From CAVVJA01 sp963801715 (GTDB lineage Bacteria > Actinomycetota > Actinomycetes > Mycobacteriales > Jatrophihabitantaceae), in the NCBI GenBank assembly GCA_963801715.1, contig CAWDGB010000005.1, positions 186,001 through 250,000 on the forward strand: 64,000 nt of DNA. The letters run 5' to 3'. Positions 54,533-64,000 of this stretch are shown one piece after another. Every line of letters starts with the position of its first letter. The first letter of the stretch is position 1. Position numbers and translations under genes: made by a program. Under the pieces are notes generated by a model, which was not told the origin of the DNA, made no database searches, and saw only the letters and a list, made by a program, of their open reading frames with translations.

Positions 54533-56038
54533 ATGCCGCAGATTGACTCTGCCTTCACGGACCTGGCGCCTGAGCGCCTCGCCGACGCCGCCCTCGGAAG
54601 CGCCCGGCAACGCGGAGCCGAGCACGCTGATTTCCGGCTCGAACGGATCCGGGTAGGTACGCTCCGGCTTCGGGACGGGCAACTGGATACCTCGGCCGAT
54701 ACCGAGGACCTCGGCATTGCCGTGCGGGTCGTGCACGATGGTGCGTGGGGCTTTGCCAGTGGGGTAGACCGCACGCCCGAGGCTGCGGCCACGCTGTCCG
54801 AGCAGGCGATCGCCGCGGCCCAGGTGAGCCGGGTCCTCAGTTCCGATCCCGTCGTCCTCGCCGATGAACCGGTGTATGCCGGGGCGTCGTGGATCTCGGC
54901 CTACGATGTCGATCCGTTCGATGTCGCGGAGGACGAGCGCATTGGCCGGCTGGCCGAGCTCTCCGATCGATTGCTCTGCGCGGATGGCGTCGATCACGTC
55001 GACGCGCACCTCACGTACGTCCGGGAGAACAAGTTCTACGCCGATACCGCAGGCACCTCGACCACGCAGCAACGCGTCCGGCTGCAAGCCCAGTTCACCG
55101 CGGTGCACGTCGACCAGGCCGCCGGAACGTTCTTCTCCATGCGCACCCTCGCCCCGCCGGTCGGGCGCGGTTGGGAATTCCTGACCGGCACGGGCTGGGA
55201 TTTCGATCGCGAGATCGATGAGCTGCCCGGGCTGCTGGCCGAACACGTGAAGGCGCCAAGCGTCGAGGCCGGCCGCTACGACCTGGTGATCGATCCGTCC
55301 AACCTGTGGCTCACGATCCATGAGTCGATCGGACACGCGACCGAGCTCGACCGCGCCCTCGGCTACGAGGCGGCGTATGCCGGTACCAGCTTCGCAACGC
55401 CGGACCAGCTCGGCTCCCTGCGCTATGGCAGCCCGATCATGAACGTCACGGGTGACCGGGTGGTCGACTATGGGCTCGCCACGATCGGCTATGACGACGA
55501 GGGGGTCGCCACCCAGCAGTTCGACATCGTGCGTGACGGGATTCTCGTCGGGTATCAGCTCAACCGCCACATGGCCTGGGCGAACGGCATGGGCCGATCC
55601 AACGGGTGCGCGTTCGCCGACTCGCCCGGGCACATTCCCCTGCAGCGTATGGCCAATGTGTCTCTTCAGGCCGCCCCGGCTGGTCCTACGACCGCAGACC
55701 TGATCAGCCGCGTCGAGCGTGGCATCTACGTCCTCGGCGACCGGTCGTGGTCGATCGACATGCAGCGGTACAACTTCCAATTCACCGGGCAGCAGTTCTT
55801 CCGCATCGAGAACGGCCGGCTGGCCGGACAGCTCCGGGATGTCGCATATCAAGCGACGACGACGGACTTCTGGGGAGCCATGGAAGCGGTCGGCGGGCCC
55901 GAAACCTATGTCCTCGGCGGCGCATTCAACTGTGGCAAAGGGCAGCCAGGCCAGGTCGCCGCCGTCTCGCACGGCTGTCCGAGCGCGTTATTCCGCGGCG
56001 TCAACGTCCTTTCCACAGTGGCGGAAGGTGGCCGATGA
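54533..56038 (+). CDS. tldD: TldD-family metalloprotease
   Basis: 501 residues. The active-site motif HESIGHATELD has the HExxxH zinc ligands of TldD. C-terminal segments SLQAAPAGPTTADLI and GGAFNCGKGQPGQ are typical. With TldE it forms a heterodimeric protease that degrades unfolded peptides and matures peptide products such as microcins. Its stop overlaps the tldE ATG (56035-56038). Confidence 0.93.
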   Translation: MPQIDSAFTDLAPERLADAALGSARQRGAEHADFRLERIRVGTLRLRDGQLDTSADTEDLGIAVRVVHDGAWGFASGVDRTPEAAATLSEQAIAAAQVSRVLSSDPVVLADEPVYAGASWISAYDVDPFDVAEDERIGRLAELSDRLLCADGVDHVDAHLTYVRENKFYADTAGTSTTQQRVRLQAQFTAVHVDQAAGTFFSMRTLAPPVGRGWEFLTGTGWDFDREIDELPGLLAEHVKAPSVEAGRYDLVIDPSNLWLTIHESIGHATELDRALGYEAAYAGTSFATPDQLGSLRYGSPIMNVTGDRVVDYGLATIGYDDEGVATQQFDIVRDGILVGYQLNRHMAWANGMGRSNGCAFADSPGHIPLQRMANVSLQAAPAGPTTADLISRVERGIYVLGDRSWSIDMQRYNFQFTGQQFFRIENGRLAGQLRDVAYQATTTDFWGAMEAVGGPETYVLGGAFNCGKGQPGQVAAVSHGCPSALFRGVNVLSTVAEGGR

Positions 56039-57420
56039 TCCCGATGCAGGACCTCGTCGAGCGGGTGCTCACCCACTCGAGCGCCGACGGCTGCATCGTC
56101 GTCGGCAGCGAGCACACCGAGACCAACCTGCGGTGGGCGGCGAACAACCTCACGACCAACGGCCAAATGGCGTCGCGGTCGGTCACAGTCATCTCTATCC
56201 TCGACGGAGCAGCCGGACCGAGCGCCGGCGTGGTTACCCGCTCGGTGACGTCCGCTGCCGAAGTGCCCGATCTGGTCATGGCGAGCGAACTGGCGGCCCG
56301 TAAGGCCGGACCCGCCGACGACGCTGCGCCGCTCGTCCAGCCGTATGAGACCGACGACGACTGGTCGGCTGATCCCGCCCGGACGAGCGTCGCGGTGTTC
56401 GAGCGCTTCGCGGACGGCCTTGGTGCGGCCTTCGCGGTGTCGAGCCGGCGCGATCGCTTGCTGTTCGGCTTCGCCGAGCACTCGCTGACGTCCACGTTCG
56501 TGGCATCTTCAACTGGTCTACGTCGTCGATTTGATCAGCCCACGGGACGGGTGGAACTCAACGCCAAGTCCGCCGATTACCGCCGCTCCGCGTGGAACGG
56601 TGTGCATACTCGCGATTTCACTGACGTGGACATCGGTGCGTTGACGGAGAGGTTGAACACCCGGCTTGACTGGGCCGCCACTACGCATGAGTTGCCCCCT
56701 GGTCGGTACGAGACGATCCTCCCACCCACGGCGGTGGCGGATCTCATGCTGGATGCCTACTGGACGGCGTCTGCCCGTGACGCCGAGGAGGGCCGCAGTG
56801 TCTACGCCCGCAGTGGCGGCAATACCCGGATCGGCGAGCGACTGAGCGAGCTTCCACTGACTTTGCGTTCCGACCCGGATGAGCCTGGTCTCAGCTGTGC
56901 GCCGTTCGAGGTCGCCACCGCGTCGGCGGCCGGCCTCCAGTCGGTATTCGACAACGGGGCGCCCGTGGAAGCCTGCTCCTGGATCACCAACGGCGAGTTG
57001 TCCGAGCTCATCCGGACCCGGTCCTGGGCCGCGCGAACCGGCGCGCCGTCTCGTCTGTTCGTCGACAACCTCATTCTGGACGGAGCCGGCACGGCAAGCC
57101 TGGACGACATGATCGCGAACACTGAGCGCGGGCTGCTGCTCACGTCACTGTGGTACATCCGCGAGGTCGACCCGCAGACCTTGCTGCTCACGGGGCTGAC
57201 CCGGGACGGCGTGTATCTCGTGGAAAACGGCACGATCCTAGGGGCCGTGAACAACTTCCGCTTCAACGAGTCGCCGGTGACCCTGCTCGGTCGCATCACC
57301 GAGATCGGACGCACGGTGCCGACGCTGCCGCGAGAATGGGCGGACTACTTCACCCGAGCCGCCATGCCCCCCGTACGAGTTCCCGACTTCAACATGTCGA
57401 CCGTGAGCCAGGCCTCCTGA
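56035..57420 (+). CDS. tldE: TldE/PmbA-family protein
   Basis: 461 residues, the partner subunit without the HExxxH motif. Recognisable segments are HTETNLRWAANNLTTNGQ and RGLLLTSLWYIREVDPQTLLLTGLTRDGVYLVENG. ATG 56035 overlaps tldD by 4 nt; the open extension to 55606 is tldD shadow. No modified-peptide precursor or maturation gene is adjacent. Confidence 0.92.
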   Translation: MIPMQDLVERVLTHSSADGCIVVGSEHTETNLRWAANNLTTNGQMASRSVTVISILDGAAGPSAGVVTRSVTSAAEVPDLVMASELAARKAGPADDAAPLVQPYETDDDWSADPARTSVAVFERFADGLGAAFAVSSRRDRLLFGFAEHSLTSTFVASSTGLRRRFDQPTGRVELNAKSADYRRSAWNGVHTRDFTDVDIGALTERLNTRLDWAATTHELPPGRYETILPPTAVADLMLDAYWTASARDAEEGRSVYARSGGNTRIGERLSELPLTLRSDPDEPGLSCAPFEVATASAAGLQSVFDNGAPVEACSWITNGELSELIRTRSWAARTGAPSRLFVDNLILDGAGTASLDDMIANTERGLLLTSLWYIREVDPQTLLLTGLTRDGVYLVENGTILGAVNNFRFNESPVTLLGRITEIGRTVPTLPREWADYFTRAAMPPVRVPDFNMSTVSQAS

Positions 57421-57741
57421 TCCAGGCAGCAGTCAGCTTTATCGTCAAGCCGGATCAGCCGAAACCCGTTCATTCTCAAGCAGCAATACAACACCAACAC
57501 CGGGTTCCGCCTCACCCCCGGCGTGGAGTTCTCGCAGTACAAGCCTGGGCTCGACGCCGCCGTCGACAGCGTCATCTTTGTGCCAACTGGCAACGAGAAG
57601 GCGGGCGTTGGCCTTACCGGCCCGCAAGAAGGTCCCCTCGCCAATTCGGCTATGAACTGGTCATTCAGTGACAACTCGTTCAAGATGACGCTGCACTGCA
57701 CCAGCGACCACAGCAAGGCTTTGGTGTACCCCAGGGGTTAG
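57421..57741 (+). pseudogene. Orphan C-terminal fragment, unknown
   Basis: Right after tldE the reading FILKQQYNTNTGFRLTPGVEF continues as the open frame 57523-57741 (DAAVDSVIFVPTGNEKAGVGL ... TLHCTSDHSKALVYPRG). It has no plausible start of its own (57523 is an internal GTG without a ribosome site) and codon and residue use (Asn, Thr, Ser-rich) unlike its neighbours. It looks like the end of a larger beta-rich protein brought in or left behind. No family recognised. Confidence 0.4.
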
Positions 57742-57767
57742 CGGCGGCCAATGTCCCGCGAGGGAAG

Positions 57768-58379
57768 CTAAACGATGACCGTGGCCTTTGCTCGGGTAGC
57801 GAGGATGATTTCCGCGTTGCGCTGGTCGCTACCCAACGCCCGACCGATCGCTTGCGCCTCGTCGCGCCCAAACGCCATGTGCCGGGCGACGAGCCGCGCG
57901 ATTCTGGTCGCCTCGTCCGGATCGAGGTACCACGTTTCGGCAAGAAGCGGCGCGAGATCCCGCCAGGGCGGTTCATCGAGGAGCAAGTAATTGCCCTCAA
58001 CTACGACCAGCGGCACCTCGCGCGGCACCGCGATCGCCCCGGCGATCGGCTCCTCAATCTCCCGACGAAACTCCGGCGCGTAGACGACGGGTTCGGTCGC
58101 CGCGGTGAGCCGACGCATGAGAGCTAGGAATCCCGCGCCATCGAAGGTGTCGGGCGCTCCCTTGCGCTCCGTTCGTCCCAACCGCGCGAGCTCGCGCTGC
58201 GCCAAGTGGAAGCCATCCATCGGTACGAGAATCGCGTCGGGGTACAGCGCCGCTACCAATGCGGATGCCACGGTTGACTTGCCAGCCGCCGGCGGACCGG
58301 TGATCCCCAGCAGCCGGCGCTGGCCAGGCACCACGAGTCGGCGAGCTCGGGCGAGAAGCGGATCATCGATTTCACTCAC
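57768..58379 (-). CDS. Nucleoside/nucleotide kinase-like P-loop protein
   Basis: 203 residues. Walker A in LLGITGPPAAGKSTVA (residue ~24), VPMDGFHLAQREL and VVVEGNYLLLDEPPW: the pattern of the uridine-kinase/pantothenate-kinase-like (YggC/fructose-transport-kinase) group. GTG 58379 overlaps the glucosidase stop by four bases, so a sugar-related phosphorylation role is suggested by context. Confidence 0.87.
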   Translation of the reverse strand: MSEIDDPLLARARRLVVPGQRRLLGITGPPAAGKSTVASALVAALYPDAILVPMDGFHLAQRELARLGRTERKGAPDTFDGAGFLALMRRLTAATEPVVYAPEFRREIEEPIAGAIAVPREVPLVVVEGNYLLLDEPPWRDLAPLLAETWYLDPDEATRIARLVARHMAFGRDEAQAIGRALGSDQRNAEIILATRAKATVIV

Positions 58380-61054
58380 GGGCGGCAGAGGACGTGGGCG
58401 ATCAGCGCCGTCCAGCCGGTCTGGTGGCTTGCGCCGAGACCTTCTCCGGTATCGCCGTGGAAGTACTCGCTGAACGTTACCTGCGAGTTCCACAACGGAC
58501 TGTCGGAGGCCTCGATTCTGTTCCCGTCCGACGGCCGTCGACCGGACGGGCCCCGGCGGAATAAGGCGATCAGGCGACGATCGATCTCGTCGGCGGCGTC
58601 GACCAGTGTCATCGAGGTGCCCGAGCCGGTCGGCACCTCTACTCGAATCTCGTCACCCAGGTAGTGCCCGTAAATACGGAGAGCATCGGCAAGCAGCACG
58701 TTCACCGGCATCCAGATCGGCCCCCGCCAGTTGGAATTGCCACCGAACAGGCCGCTCCGTGACTCGCCGGGTTCGTAGTCGATAGTCATGGAGGCGCCGT
58801 CGACGGCAGTCGTATACCCGTCGCGGTAGGCCGCCGACAACGACCGGACGCCGAACGGAGATAAGAACTCCTCCTCATCGAACAGGCGTGACAGGATCCG
58901 CGCCATGCGGACTTGATCGACGAGCGACAGCAGCAGATTCCGGTCGTCTGGGCCGGATCGGCGCACCAGCCCACCGAGGAGATCTGGCCGGCGCTTGGTC
59001 AACCACGCCAGCCGGGCCGCGAAATCCGGCAGCTCGTCGAGTAGCTCCTGGGGCGGGGCGGCAACGGCGAGCAGCGGCAACAACCCGACCAGGGAGCGCA
59101 CCCGCAACGGTTGGTAGCTCCCGTCGGGTCGTACGAGCACGTCGTAGAAGAAGCCGTCGTCGTCATCCCACAGGCTGGCGTTCTGTGAGCCGAAGCGTTG
59201 CACCGCCTGGGCGATGGACAAGAAGTGCTCCAAGAACTTGGTAGTGATGTCATCCCAGGCCGGGACCAGCTGGGCGAGCTCGGCCGACATGCGCAGCAGC
59301 GCCAGGCAGAAGAACGCCATCCAGCTGGTCGCGTCAGACTGCTCGAGCCGATATCCGGGTGGTGGCGGCGCAGAGCGGTCGAAGAAACCAATATTGTCCA
59401 TCCCGAGGAATCCACCCTCGAACAGATTGGATCCATCCGCGTCCTTGCGGTTGACCCACCAGCTGAAATTCAGCAGCAGCTTCGTACACACGCGGATCAG
59501 GAATTCCCGATCGCGACTGCCATCGATCACATAGACCTGCCAGGCCGCCCAGGCATGCACCGGTGGGTTGACGTCGCCAAATGCCCATTCGTATGCGGGC
59601 AGCTGACCGTCTGGGTGCATCGCCCACTCTCGACCGAGCAGGACGAGTTGTTCCTTGGCGAACTCGGGATCGATGTGGGCAAGCGCCACGCAGTGGAAAG
59701 CCAGATCCCAGGACGCGAACCACGGGTATTCCCACTCGTCCGGCATGGACATGACGTCAGCAAGGGCTAAGTGCTGCCAGGCGGCATTGCGGCCGGCCCA
59801 TCGCTCCGGAGGCGGCCTCGGCTCGTTCGGATCTCCCTCGAGCCATTCTCGGACGTTGAACCGATAGAGCTGTTTGCCCCACAGCAGGCCCGCGAAGGCC
59901 CGGCGGGCGATGAAGCGCTCCTCCTCGGACAACCGGTCCGGAAATACGCTCTGGTAGAACTCGTCGGCCTCATCGCGCCGATCCTCGAGGACCGCGTCGT
60001 AGCTCTCGTCGAACATGTCGCCTTCGGGCGCACTGCGGGACAACCGCAGCCGGACCGCGACCGTGGCACCGGGCGCGACGGCGTCGTAGTGATACCAGAA
60101 CGCCGCCTTGGTGCCGGAACCGCTGACTCGCACCGCTGAGGAATCCCCATGCACGACGCGGTTGTTGATTCCGTCCTTGGTGAGCGTGGTCGCATTGTTC
60201 GGCGTGCCGAACAGGGCGACTGTGTTGGTCTCGTTCTCGCAGATCAGAACCTGCGAGAACCCTTCAGCCACGAGTACATACCGGCCGAGGTACCCATGCA
60301 CTGCCTCGACCGCTTCGACGCCAACGGCGCCCACCGTCTTCGGATCGAGTCGGCGCAACGCCGGCTTGCGATCGTCTCGGCCCCATGTCCAGGTGTTGCG
60401 GAACCAGAGCTGAGGCAGCAGATCCAGCGCGGCCGCTTCCGGGCCATGGTTGGTGACCTCTATGACGATGCAGACGTCATCAGGCGCGGCCTTGGCGTAG
60501 GTGACCACAACATCGAAGAACCGGCTCTCGTCGAGGACCCCGGTGTCCGCCAGCTCGTACTCCCGGTCACCGAGACCACGTCTGGCGTTCTCTTCGCCCA
60601 GCCGAGCGTACGGATACTCGGACTGCGGATACCGGTACAGCCATCGCATCCACGAGTGAGTGGGCGTGGCATCCAGGGGCCACCAGTACTCCTTGACGTC
60701 CTCTCCGTGATTGCCTTGCCCATTAGTCAGACCGAACAACCGTTCCTTCAGGATGGGATCGCGCCCGTTCCACAGCGCGACGGAGAAGTTGAGGAACCCA
60801 TAGAGATCGCAGATCCCACCGAGGCCGTCTTCGCCCCACCGATATGCGCGGGCGTGGGCTTGCTCGAACGGCAGATAAGTCCACGCGTCACCGGAGGCTG
60901 AGTAGTCCTCGCGGACGGTGCCCCACTGGCGTCCTGAGAGGTACGGGCCCCAGGTTCGCCATGGTGCGTTCGCAGCTCGGGACTCGGCGAGGCGGGCGTG
61001 CTCGGCGCTGCGGGGTACCGCTCCGGGACCGGCGGAATCGTCGCCACGTGTCAC
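58376..61054 (-). CDS. Large MGH1/GH63-like glucosidase
   Basis: 892 residues, no signal peptide. N-terminal beta-rich domain (GRQWGTVREDYSASGDAWTY, CDLYGFLNFSVALWNGRDPILKERLFGL) and a large (alpha/alpha)6 barrel with FEGGFLGMDNIGFFDRS and NSNWRGPIWMPVNVLL, typical of the MGH1-like/GH63 mannosylglycerate- or glucosidase group. Likely hydrolyses glucosyl- or mannosylglycerate or a related intracellular glycoside; the exact substrate is not readable. GTG start at 61054. Coupled to the kinase-like gene. Confidence 0.88.
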   Translation of the reverse strand: MTRGDDSAGPGAVPRSAEHARLAESRAANAPWRTWGPYLSGRQWGTVREDYSASGDAWTYLPFEQAHARAYRWGEDGLGGICDLYGFLNFSVALWNGRDPILKERLFGLTNGQGNHGEDVKEYWWPLDATPTHSWMRWLYRYPQSEYPYARLGEENARRGLGDREYELADTGVLDESRFFDVVVTYAKAAPDDVCIVIEVTNHGPEAAALDLLPQLWFRNTWTWGRDDRKPALRRLDPKTVGAVGVEAVEAVHGYLGRYVLVAEGFSQVLICENETNTVALFGTPNNATTLTKDGINNRVVHGDSSAVRVSGSGTKAAFWYHYDAVAPGATVAVRLRLSRSAPEGDMFDESYDAVLEDRRDEADEFYQSVFPDRLSEEERFIARRAFAGLLWGKQLYRFNVREWLEGDPNEPRPPPERWAGRNAAWQHLALADVMSMPDEWEYPWFASWDLAFHCVALAHIDPEFAKEQLVLLGREWAMHPDGQLPAYEWAFGDVNPPVHAWAAWQVYVIDGSRDREFLIRVCTKLLLNFSWWVNRKDADGSNLFEGGFLGMDNIGFFDRSAPPPPGYRLEQSDATSWMAFFCLALLRMSAELAQLVPAWDDITTKFLEHFLSIAQAVQRFGSQNASLWDDDDGFFYDVLVRPDGSYQPLRVRSLVGLLPLLAVAAPPQELLDELPDFAARLAWLTKRRPDLLGGLVRRSGPDDRNLLLSLVDQVRMARILSRLFDEEEFLSPFGVRSLSAAYRDGYTTAVDGASMTIDYEPGESRSGLFGGNSNWRGPIWMPVNVLLADALRIYGHYLGDEIRVEVPTGSGTSMTLVDAADEIDRRLIALFRRGPSGRRPSDGNRIEASDSPLWNSQVTFSEYFHGDTGEGLGASHQTGWTALIAHVLCRP

Positions 61055-61280
61055 GCTGCAGAGCTTGACACCTCCAAGTCAGCGACGCGACTGCCCGCCG
61101 CCGTGCAGGTCGGATGCCACCGTCACTCCTTCGGCCACCTTGGTGAGTTCGGCGAGGCCTACTCGATAGAGAAACGCTACGGACCGCGCCATACGCTGCA
61201 AATCAAGTCAATCGCGCCGCGACAACCGCCGATCGCTGGGACGCAATTCACTTGCCCCTTCCCGTAGCGTGGGTGGTCCG

Positions 61281-63275
61281 ATGAGCACGGATCCGGTATT
61301 GCTGGCCGAACGGGAACACCTCGAAGTCGCGGCCGAGTGCCTGGCGGAGATGCAGGAGTCGGCGGCCCGAATCGCCGATTACGGCGTCGACGAACTGTCG
61401 AGCTACGGACTTGGCCGGATGCGCGCGCAACGCCTTGCCGCTCTGGCTGCCGACCCCGACGCACCGCCCTTCTTCGGTCGTACCGACCGGGATGCCGAGC
61501 GCGGTGGCGTCGAGGTCTTGCACATCGGCCGGCGCCACGTCCGGGATCAGCGGGGCGACCCGGTCGTGATCGACTGGCGCGCTCCCATCGCGCGGGCGTT
61601 CTACCGGGCCACACCGTCCGACCGGATGGGTGTGCGGTTGCGTCGGCGGTTCGGTTTCCACAACGGCGAGCTGACGTCCTACGAGGACGAACACCTCGAT
61701 CGCGGCGAAGCGTTAGGCCTGAAATCCGATCTGCTGCGACAGGAGATCGAGCGCCCACGCGTCGGACCGATGCGCGACATCGTCGCTACGATCCAGCCCG
61801 ACCAAGACGATCTCGTCCGCGCCGATCTCGACACGTCGCTGTGCATCCAGGGAGCGCCCGGCACCGGCAAGACCGCAGTCGGGCTCCACCGAGCCGCGTA
61901 TCTGCTGTACACCTACCCCGAGCGCTTGCGCCGGTCCGGCGTGCTGGTCATCGGACCCAACAACGCCTTCCTGCACTACATCGCGCAAGTCCTGCCGGCC
62001 CTCGGCGAGGGAGGCATCGAGCAGACCACGGTCGACGAACTGGTACGCCACGTACCGGTCCGGGCGACCGAGGCCGCCGCTGTCGCCACCCTGAAGGGCG
62101 ACGCGCGGATGGCGGACGTCCTGCGCCGAGCTGTCTTGAGTCACGTCGCCCGACCGACTGGCGACCTTCTCATCATCAAGGGCACCCGGCGTTTCCGCGT
62201 CGCCGAACACCGACTCCGGCGTTACATCGACAACGCGCGCCGGGCCGACATTCGCTGGTCAACCGCGCGCGAGAGGTTGCGGCAACAGCTCGCCGAGGAT
62301 GTCCGCCGGCAACGCGAGGACGCGGGCGCCGCGCCGACCGATGCCGAGACGGCCGGAATCGCCCGATCGCCCGCGGTTCGGGAGTTCGTGGACGCCGTAT
62401 GGCCGGCACTCGACGCGCCGTCCCTGCTCGCACGGTTGTATACCGATCCGGCACTCCTGCAGCGCTGCTCGGCCACCACCTTGAACGACGACGAGCGCGC
62501 CGCCCTCGCCTGGCCATCGGCCCCGCGCTCCGTCCGGTCGGCGCGCTGGACCGTGGCAGACACCGTGCTGATCGACGAGCTCGTCGGGTTGCTCGACGGC
62601 ATTGCCGGCTACGTCCACGTCGTGGTTGACGAGGCGCAGGACCTTTCGCCGATGCAATGCCGGGCCGTCGCCCGCCGGTGCCCACTCGGTTCCGTGACCG
62701 TACTCGGCGACCTGGCCCAGGCGACGACACCATGGGCTCCCGGCTCGTGGACGATCACACTGCGGCATCTCGGCCAGCCAGATGCCGGGGTGCGTCCTCT
62801 CACAGCGGGATACCGGGTGCCGGGTGAGGTGCTGTCGGTGGCCAACCTGCTGCTGCCGTATATCGCCGCCGCCGTGCCACCCGCGACCTCCGTGCGGACC
62901 GGCGACCATGCCTTGAGCTATCGGCCGATCGGGCAACTCGTCGACGCGGTGCGGGCGTTTGCCTTGATCGAGGGATCAGTCGGCGTCATCGTCCCAGATG
63001 CCCGAGCTGCCGACGTCCAGCGCACTTTGGACCGCGCCGGTCTAGGGGCCGCGGCGCTGGCCGACGACACCGACGCGGCGGTCACTGTCGTTCCCGCGGC
63101 CAGCGCGAAAGGCCTGGAGTTCGACTCTGTCGTGCTGCTCGAGCCGGCCGCCATCGTGGCCGGCGAACCGGAACGGCCTATCGGCTTACGCCGGCTTTAT
63201 GTGTCGCTCACCCGAGCGGTCTCCAGGCTTGTGATCGTGCACGACGAACCGCTGCCAGCCGAGCTCGCCGGATAA
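61281..63275 (+). CDS. HelD/HelR-like UvrD-family helicase
   Basis: 664 residues. Walker A IQGAPGTGKTAVGLH, Walker B VVDEAQDLSPMQ, and helicase motifs TAGYRVPGEV and SAKGLEFDSVVLL near the end. The N-terminal coiled region (AEREHLEVAAECLAEMQESAARIADYG) and VIDWRAPIARAFYRA identify the HelD group, which removes stalled RNA polymerase from DNA; actinobacterial HelR also protects against rifamycins. ATG 61281 is preceded by GGGTGG. I saw no rifamycin-associated palindrome upstream. Confidence 0.9.
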   Translation: MSTDPVLLAEREHLEVAAECLAEMQESAARIADYGVDELSSYGLGRMRAQRLAALAADPDAPPFFGRTDRDAERGGVEVLHIGRRHVRDQRGDPVVIDWRAPIARAFYRATPSDRMGVRLRRRFGFHNGELTSYEDEHLDRGEALGLKSDLLRQEIERPRVGPMRDIVATIQPDQDDLVRADLDTSLCIQGAPGTGKTAVGLHRAAYLLYTYPERLRRSGVLVIGPNNAFLHYIAQVLPALGEGGIEQTTVDELVRHVPVRATEAAAVATLKGDARMADVLRRAVLSHVARPTGDLLIIKGTRRFRVAEHRLRRYIDNARRADIRWSTARERLRQQLAEDVRRQREDAGAAPTDAETAGIARSPAVREFVDAVWPALDAPSLLARLYTDPALLQRCSATTLNDDERAALAWPSAPRSVRSARWTVADTVLIDELVGLLDGIAGYVHVVVDEAQDLSPMQCRAVARRCPLGSVTVLGDLAQATTPWAPGSWTITLRHLGQPDAGVRPLTAGYRVPGEVLSVANLLLPYIAAAVPPATSVRTGDHALSYRPIGQLVDAVRAFALIEGSVGVIVPDARAADVQRTLDRAGLGAAALADDTDAAVTVVPAASAKGLEFDSVVLLEPAAIVAGEPERPIGLRRLYVSLTRAVSRLVIVHDEPLPAELAG

Positions 63276-63486
63276 CCCGGATTCCGCCCATGACATCCCG
63301 AGACAGCGTGCCTTTGGCGCGCTCATATGCGTCGGGACATCCGCGCCGGATATCGTAGGAACCCCTGGGTAGTTCGCGGCTACGCCACCCCTGTAGTCAC
63401 GCACTGCCAGGTTCGCAGGGATCGGAGCCCGTTGGGCGTGCATACATGGTGACCCCATGCAGACGCCGAGAGACGAGGAGTCGTGC

Positions 63487-64000
63487 ATGACGACTGCACC
63501 TACCGCGGAGAATGGTCTTGGCGGCCCGCACCCGCATCATCTCGCGCATGTGGACCCCGAACCGGACATGGTCCAGCTGCTCTCTCCGGAAGGCGAGCGC
63601 ATCGAAAACCCGGACTACCCGCTCGAGATCAGCGATGACGAGATAGCGAGCCTGTATCGAGATCTGGTGCTTGTGCGTCGCATCGACACCGAGGCCGTCG
63701 CGCTTCAACGCCAGGGCGAGCTCGGTTTGTGGGCCTCGTTTCTCGGACAGGAAGGCGCGCAGATCGGCGCCGGCCGAGCGTTGCGCCCGCAGGACATGGC
63801 CTTTCCCACCTATCGCGAACATGGCGTCGCCTGGTGCCGCGGCGTGGACGCCCTGACGTTGCTCGGATTGTTTCGCGGGACGAATCTGGGCGGCTGGAAC
63901 CCGCACGACAACAACTTCAACCTGTACACGATTGTCATCGGTGCGCAGACCCTGCACGCCGCCGGTTACGCAATGGGTGTCATGCGGGACGGCGCGGTCG
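63487..64000 (+). CDS. 2-oxoacid dehydrogenase E1 alpha subunit, truncated by the window
   Basis: An open frame from ATG 63487 (GAGGAG upstream) runs to the window edge, 171 complete codons. EISDDEIASLYRDLVLVRRIDTEAVALQRQGELGLWASFLGQEGAQIGAGRAL is the N-terminal region of thiamine-diphosphate E1 alpha subunits of pyruvate or branched-chain 2-oxoacid dehydrogenase. The beta subunit and E2 should follow outside the window. The 63276-63486 gap holds its presumed promoter. Which 2-oxoacid is used cannot be decided. Confidence 0.85.
   Translation, partial: MTTAPTAENGLGGPHPHHLAHVDPEPDMVQLLSPEGERIENPDYPLEISDDEIASLYRDLVLVRRIDTEAVALQRQGELGLWASFLGQEGAQIGAGRALRPQDMAFPTYREHGVAWCRGVDALTLLGLFRGTNLGGWNPHDNNFNLYTIVIGAQTLHAAGYAMGVMRDGAV

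Overview
The window is high-GC DNA, roughly two-thirds G+C judged by eye, densely packed with genes and rich in GTG starts and 1-8 nt stop/start overlaps. Gene content points to a soil-type actinomycete of the Mycobacteriales/Frankiales kind: a MimABCD-type diiron monooxygenase cluster with its own GroEL, an actinobacterial MntR, an ECF42-type sigma factor, a CsoR-family repressor, dodecin and a HelD-like helicase. I cannot name a genus. I saw no tRNA, rRNA, CRISPR array, insertion sequence or phage module.

Region 1 (1-14.9 kb) is the most coherent block. mntR-mntH (Mn import) sit at the left edge. Next to them a minus-strand operon runs amidohydrolase, MIP18-family protein, Zn alcohol dehydrogenase, small membrane protein, acetate-type transporter. 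Diverging from it are mimA (hydroxylase alpha), mimB (reductase), mimC (hydroxylase beta), mimD (coupling protein), a GroEL homologue and a MimR-type activator. The products fit alkane, ketone or phenol hydroxylation followed by alcohol oxidation. Four intergenic copies of one 15-bp inverted repeat (GTCTCA-N3-YGAGAY) lie upstream of both divergent mim operons, of mimR and of mntR, which suggests one regulon that includes metal uptake.

Region 2 (15-32 kb) is mixed: a YCII protein with an ECF42-type sigma factor, a chimeric deletion scar joining two broken genes, dodecin, a GH13 glucosidase with a large unknown conserved protein, fumarylacetoacetase, a Mop-domain protein, a RibD-type reductase, an AraC regulator with a VOC protein, a cation/proton antiporter, a CsoR/FrmR-type repressor with a clear operator, an amidohydrolase coupled to a uracil-DNA-glycosylase-like protein, and an AI-2E-family permease.

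Region 3 (32-51 kb) holds a split phenylacetate pathway. paaK (phenylacetate-CoA ligase) stands alone at 32.2 kb. paaR-paaI diverge from paaZ-paaABCDE at 44-51 kb, with two TetR-type operators. Between them lie a secreted glycosidase, a Sir2/SDR/polyol dehydrogenase operon, an HtrA-type protease gene broken by three apparent indels, a dienelactone hydrolase and a beta-lactamase-fold hydrolase.

Region 4 (51-64 kb) carries a winged-helix protein that looks N-terminally truncated, an Fpg-like glycosylase, a lipoprotein metallopeptidase, tldD-tldE, a nucleoside-kinase-like protein coupled to a large glucosidase, a HelD-like helicase, and the start of an E1-alpha dehydrogenase gene cut by the window edge.

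Several reading frames are interrupted by single-base indels, many in short homopolymers. This may be draft-assembly error rather than gene decay, and it is flagged where it matters.
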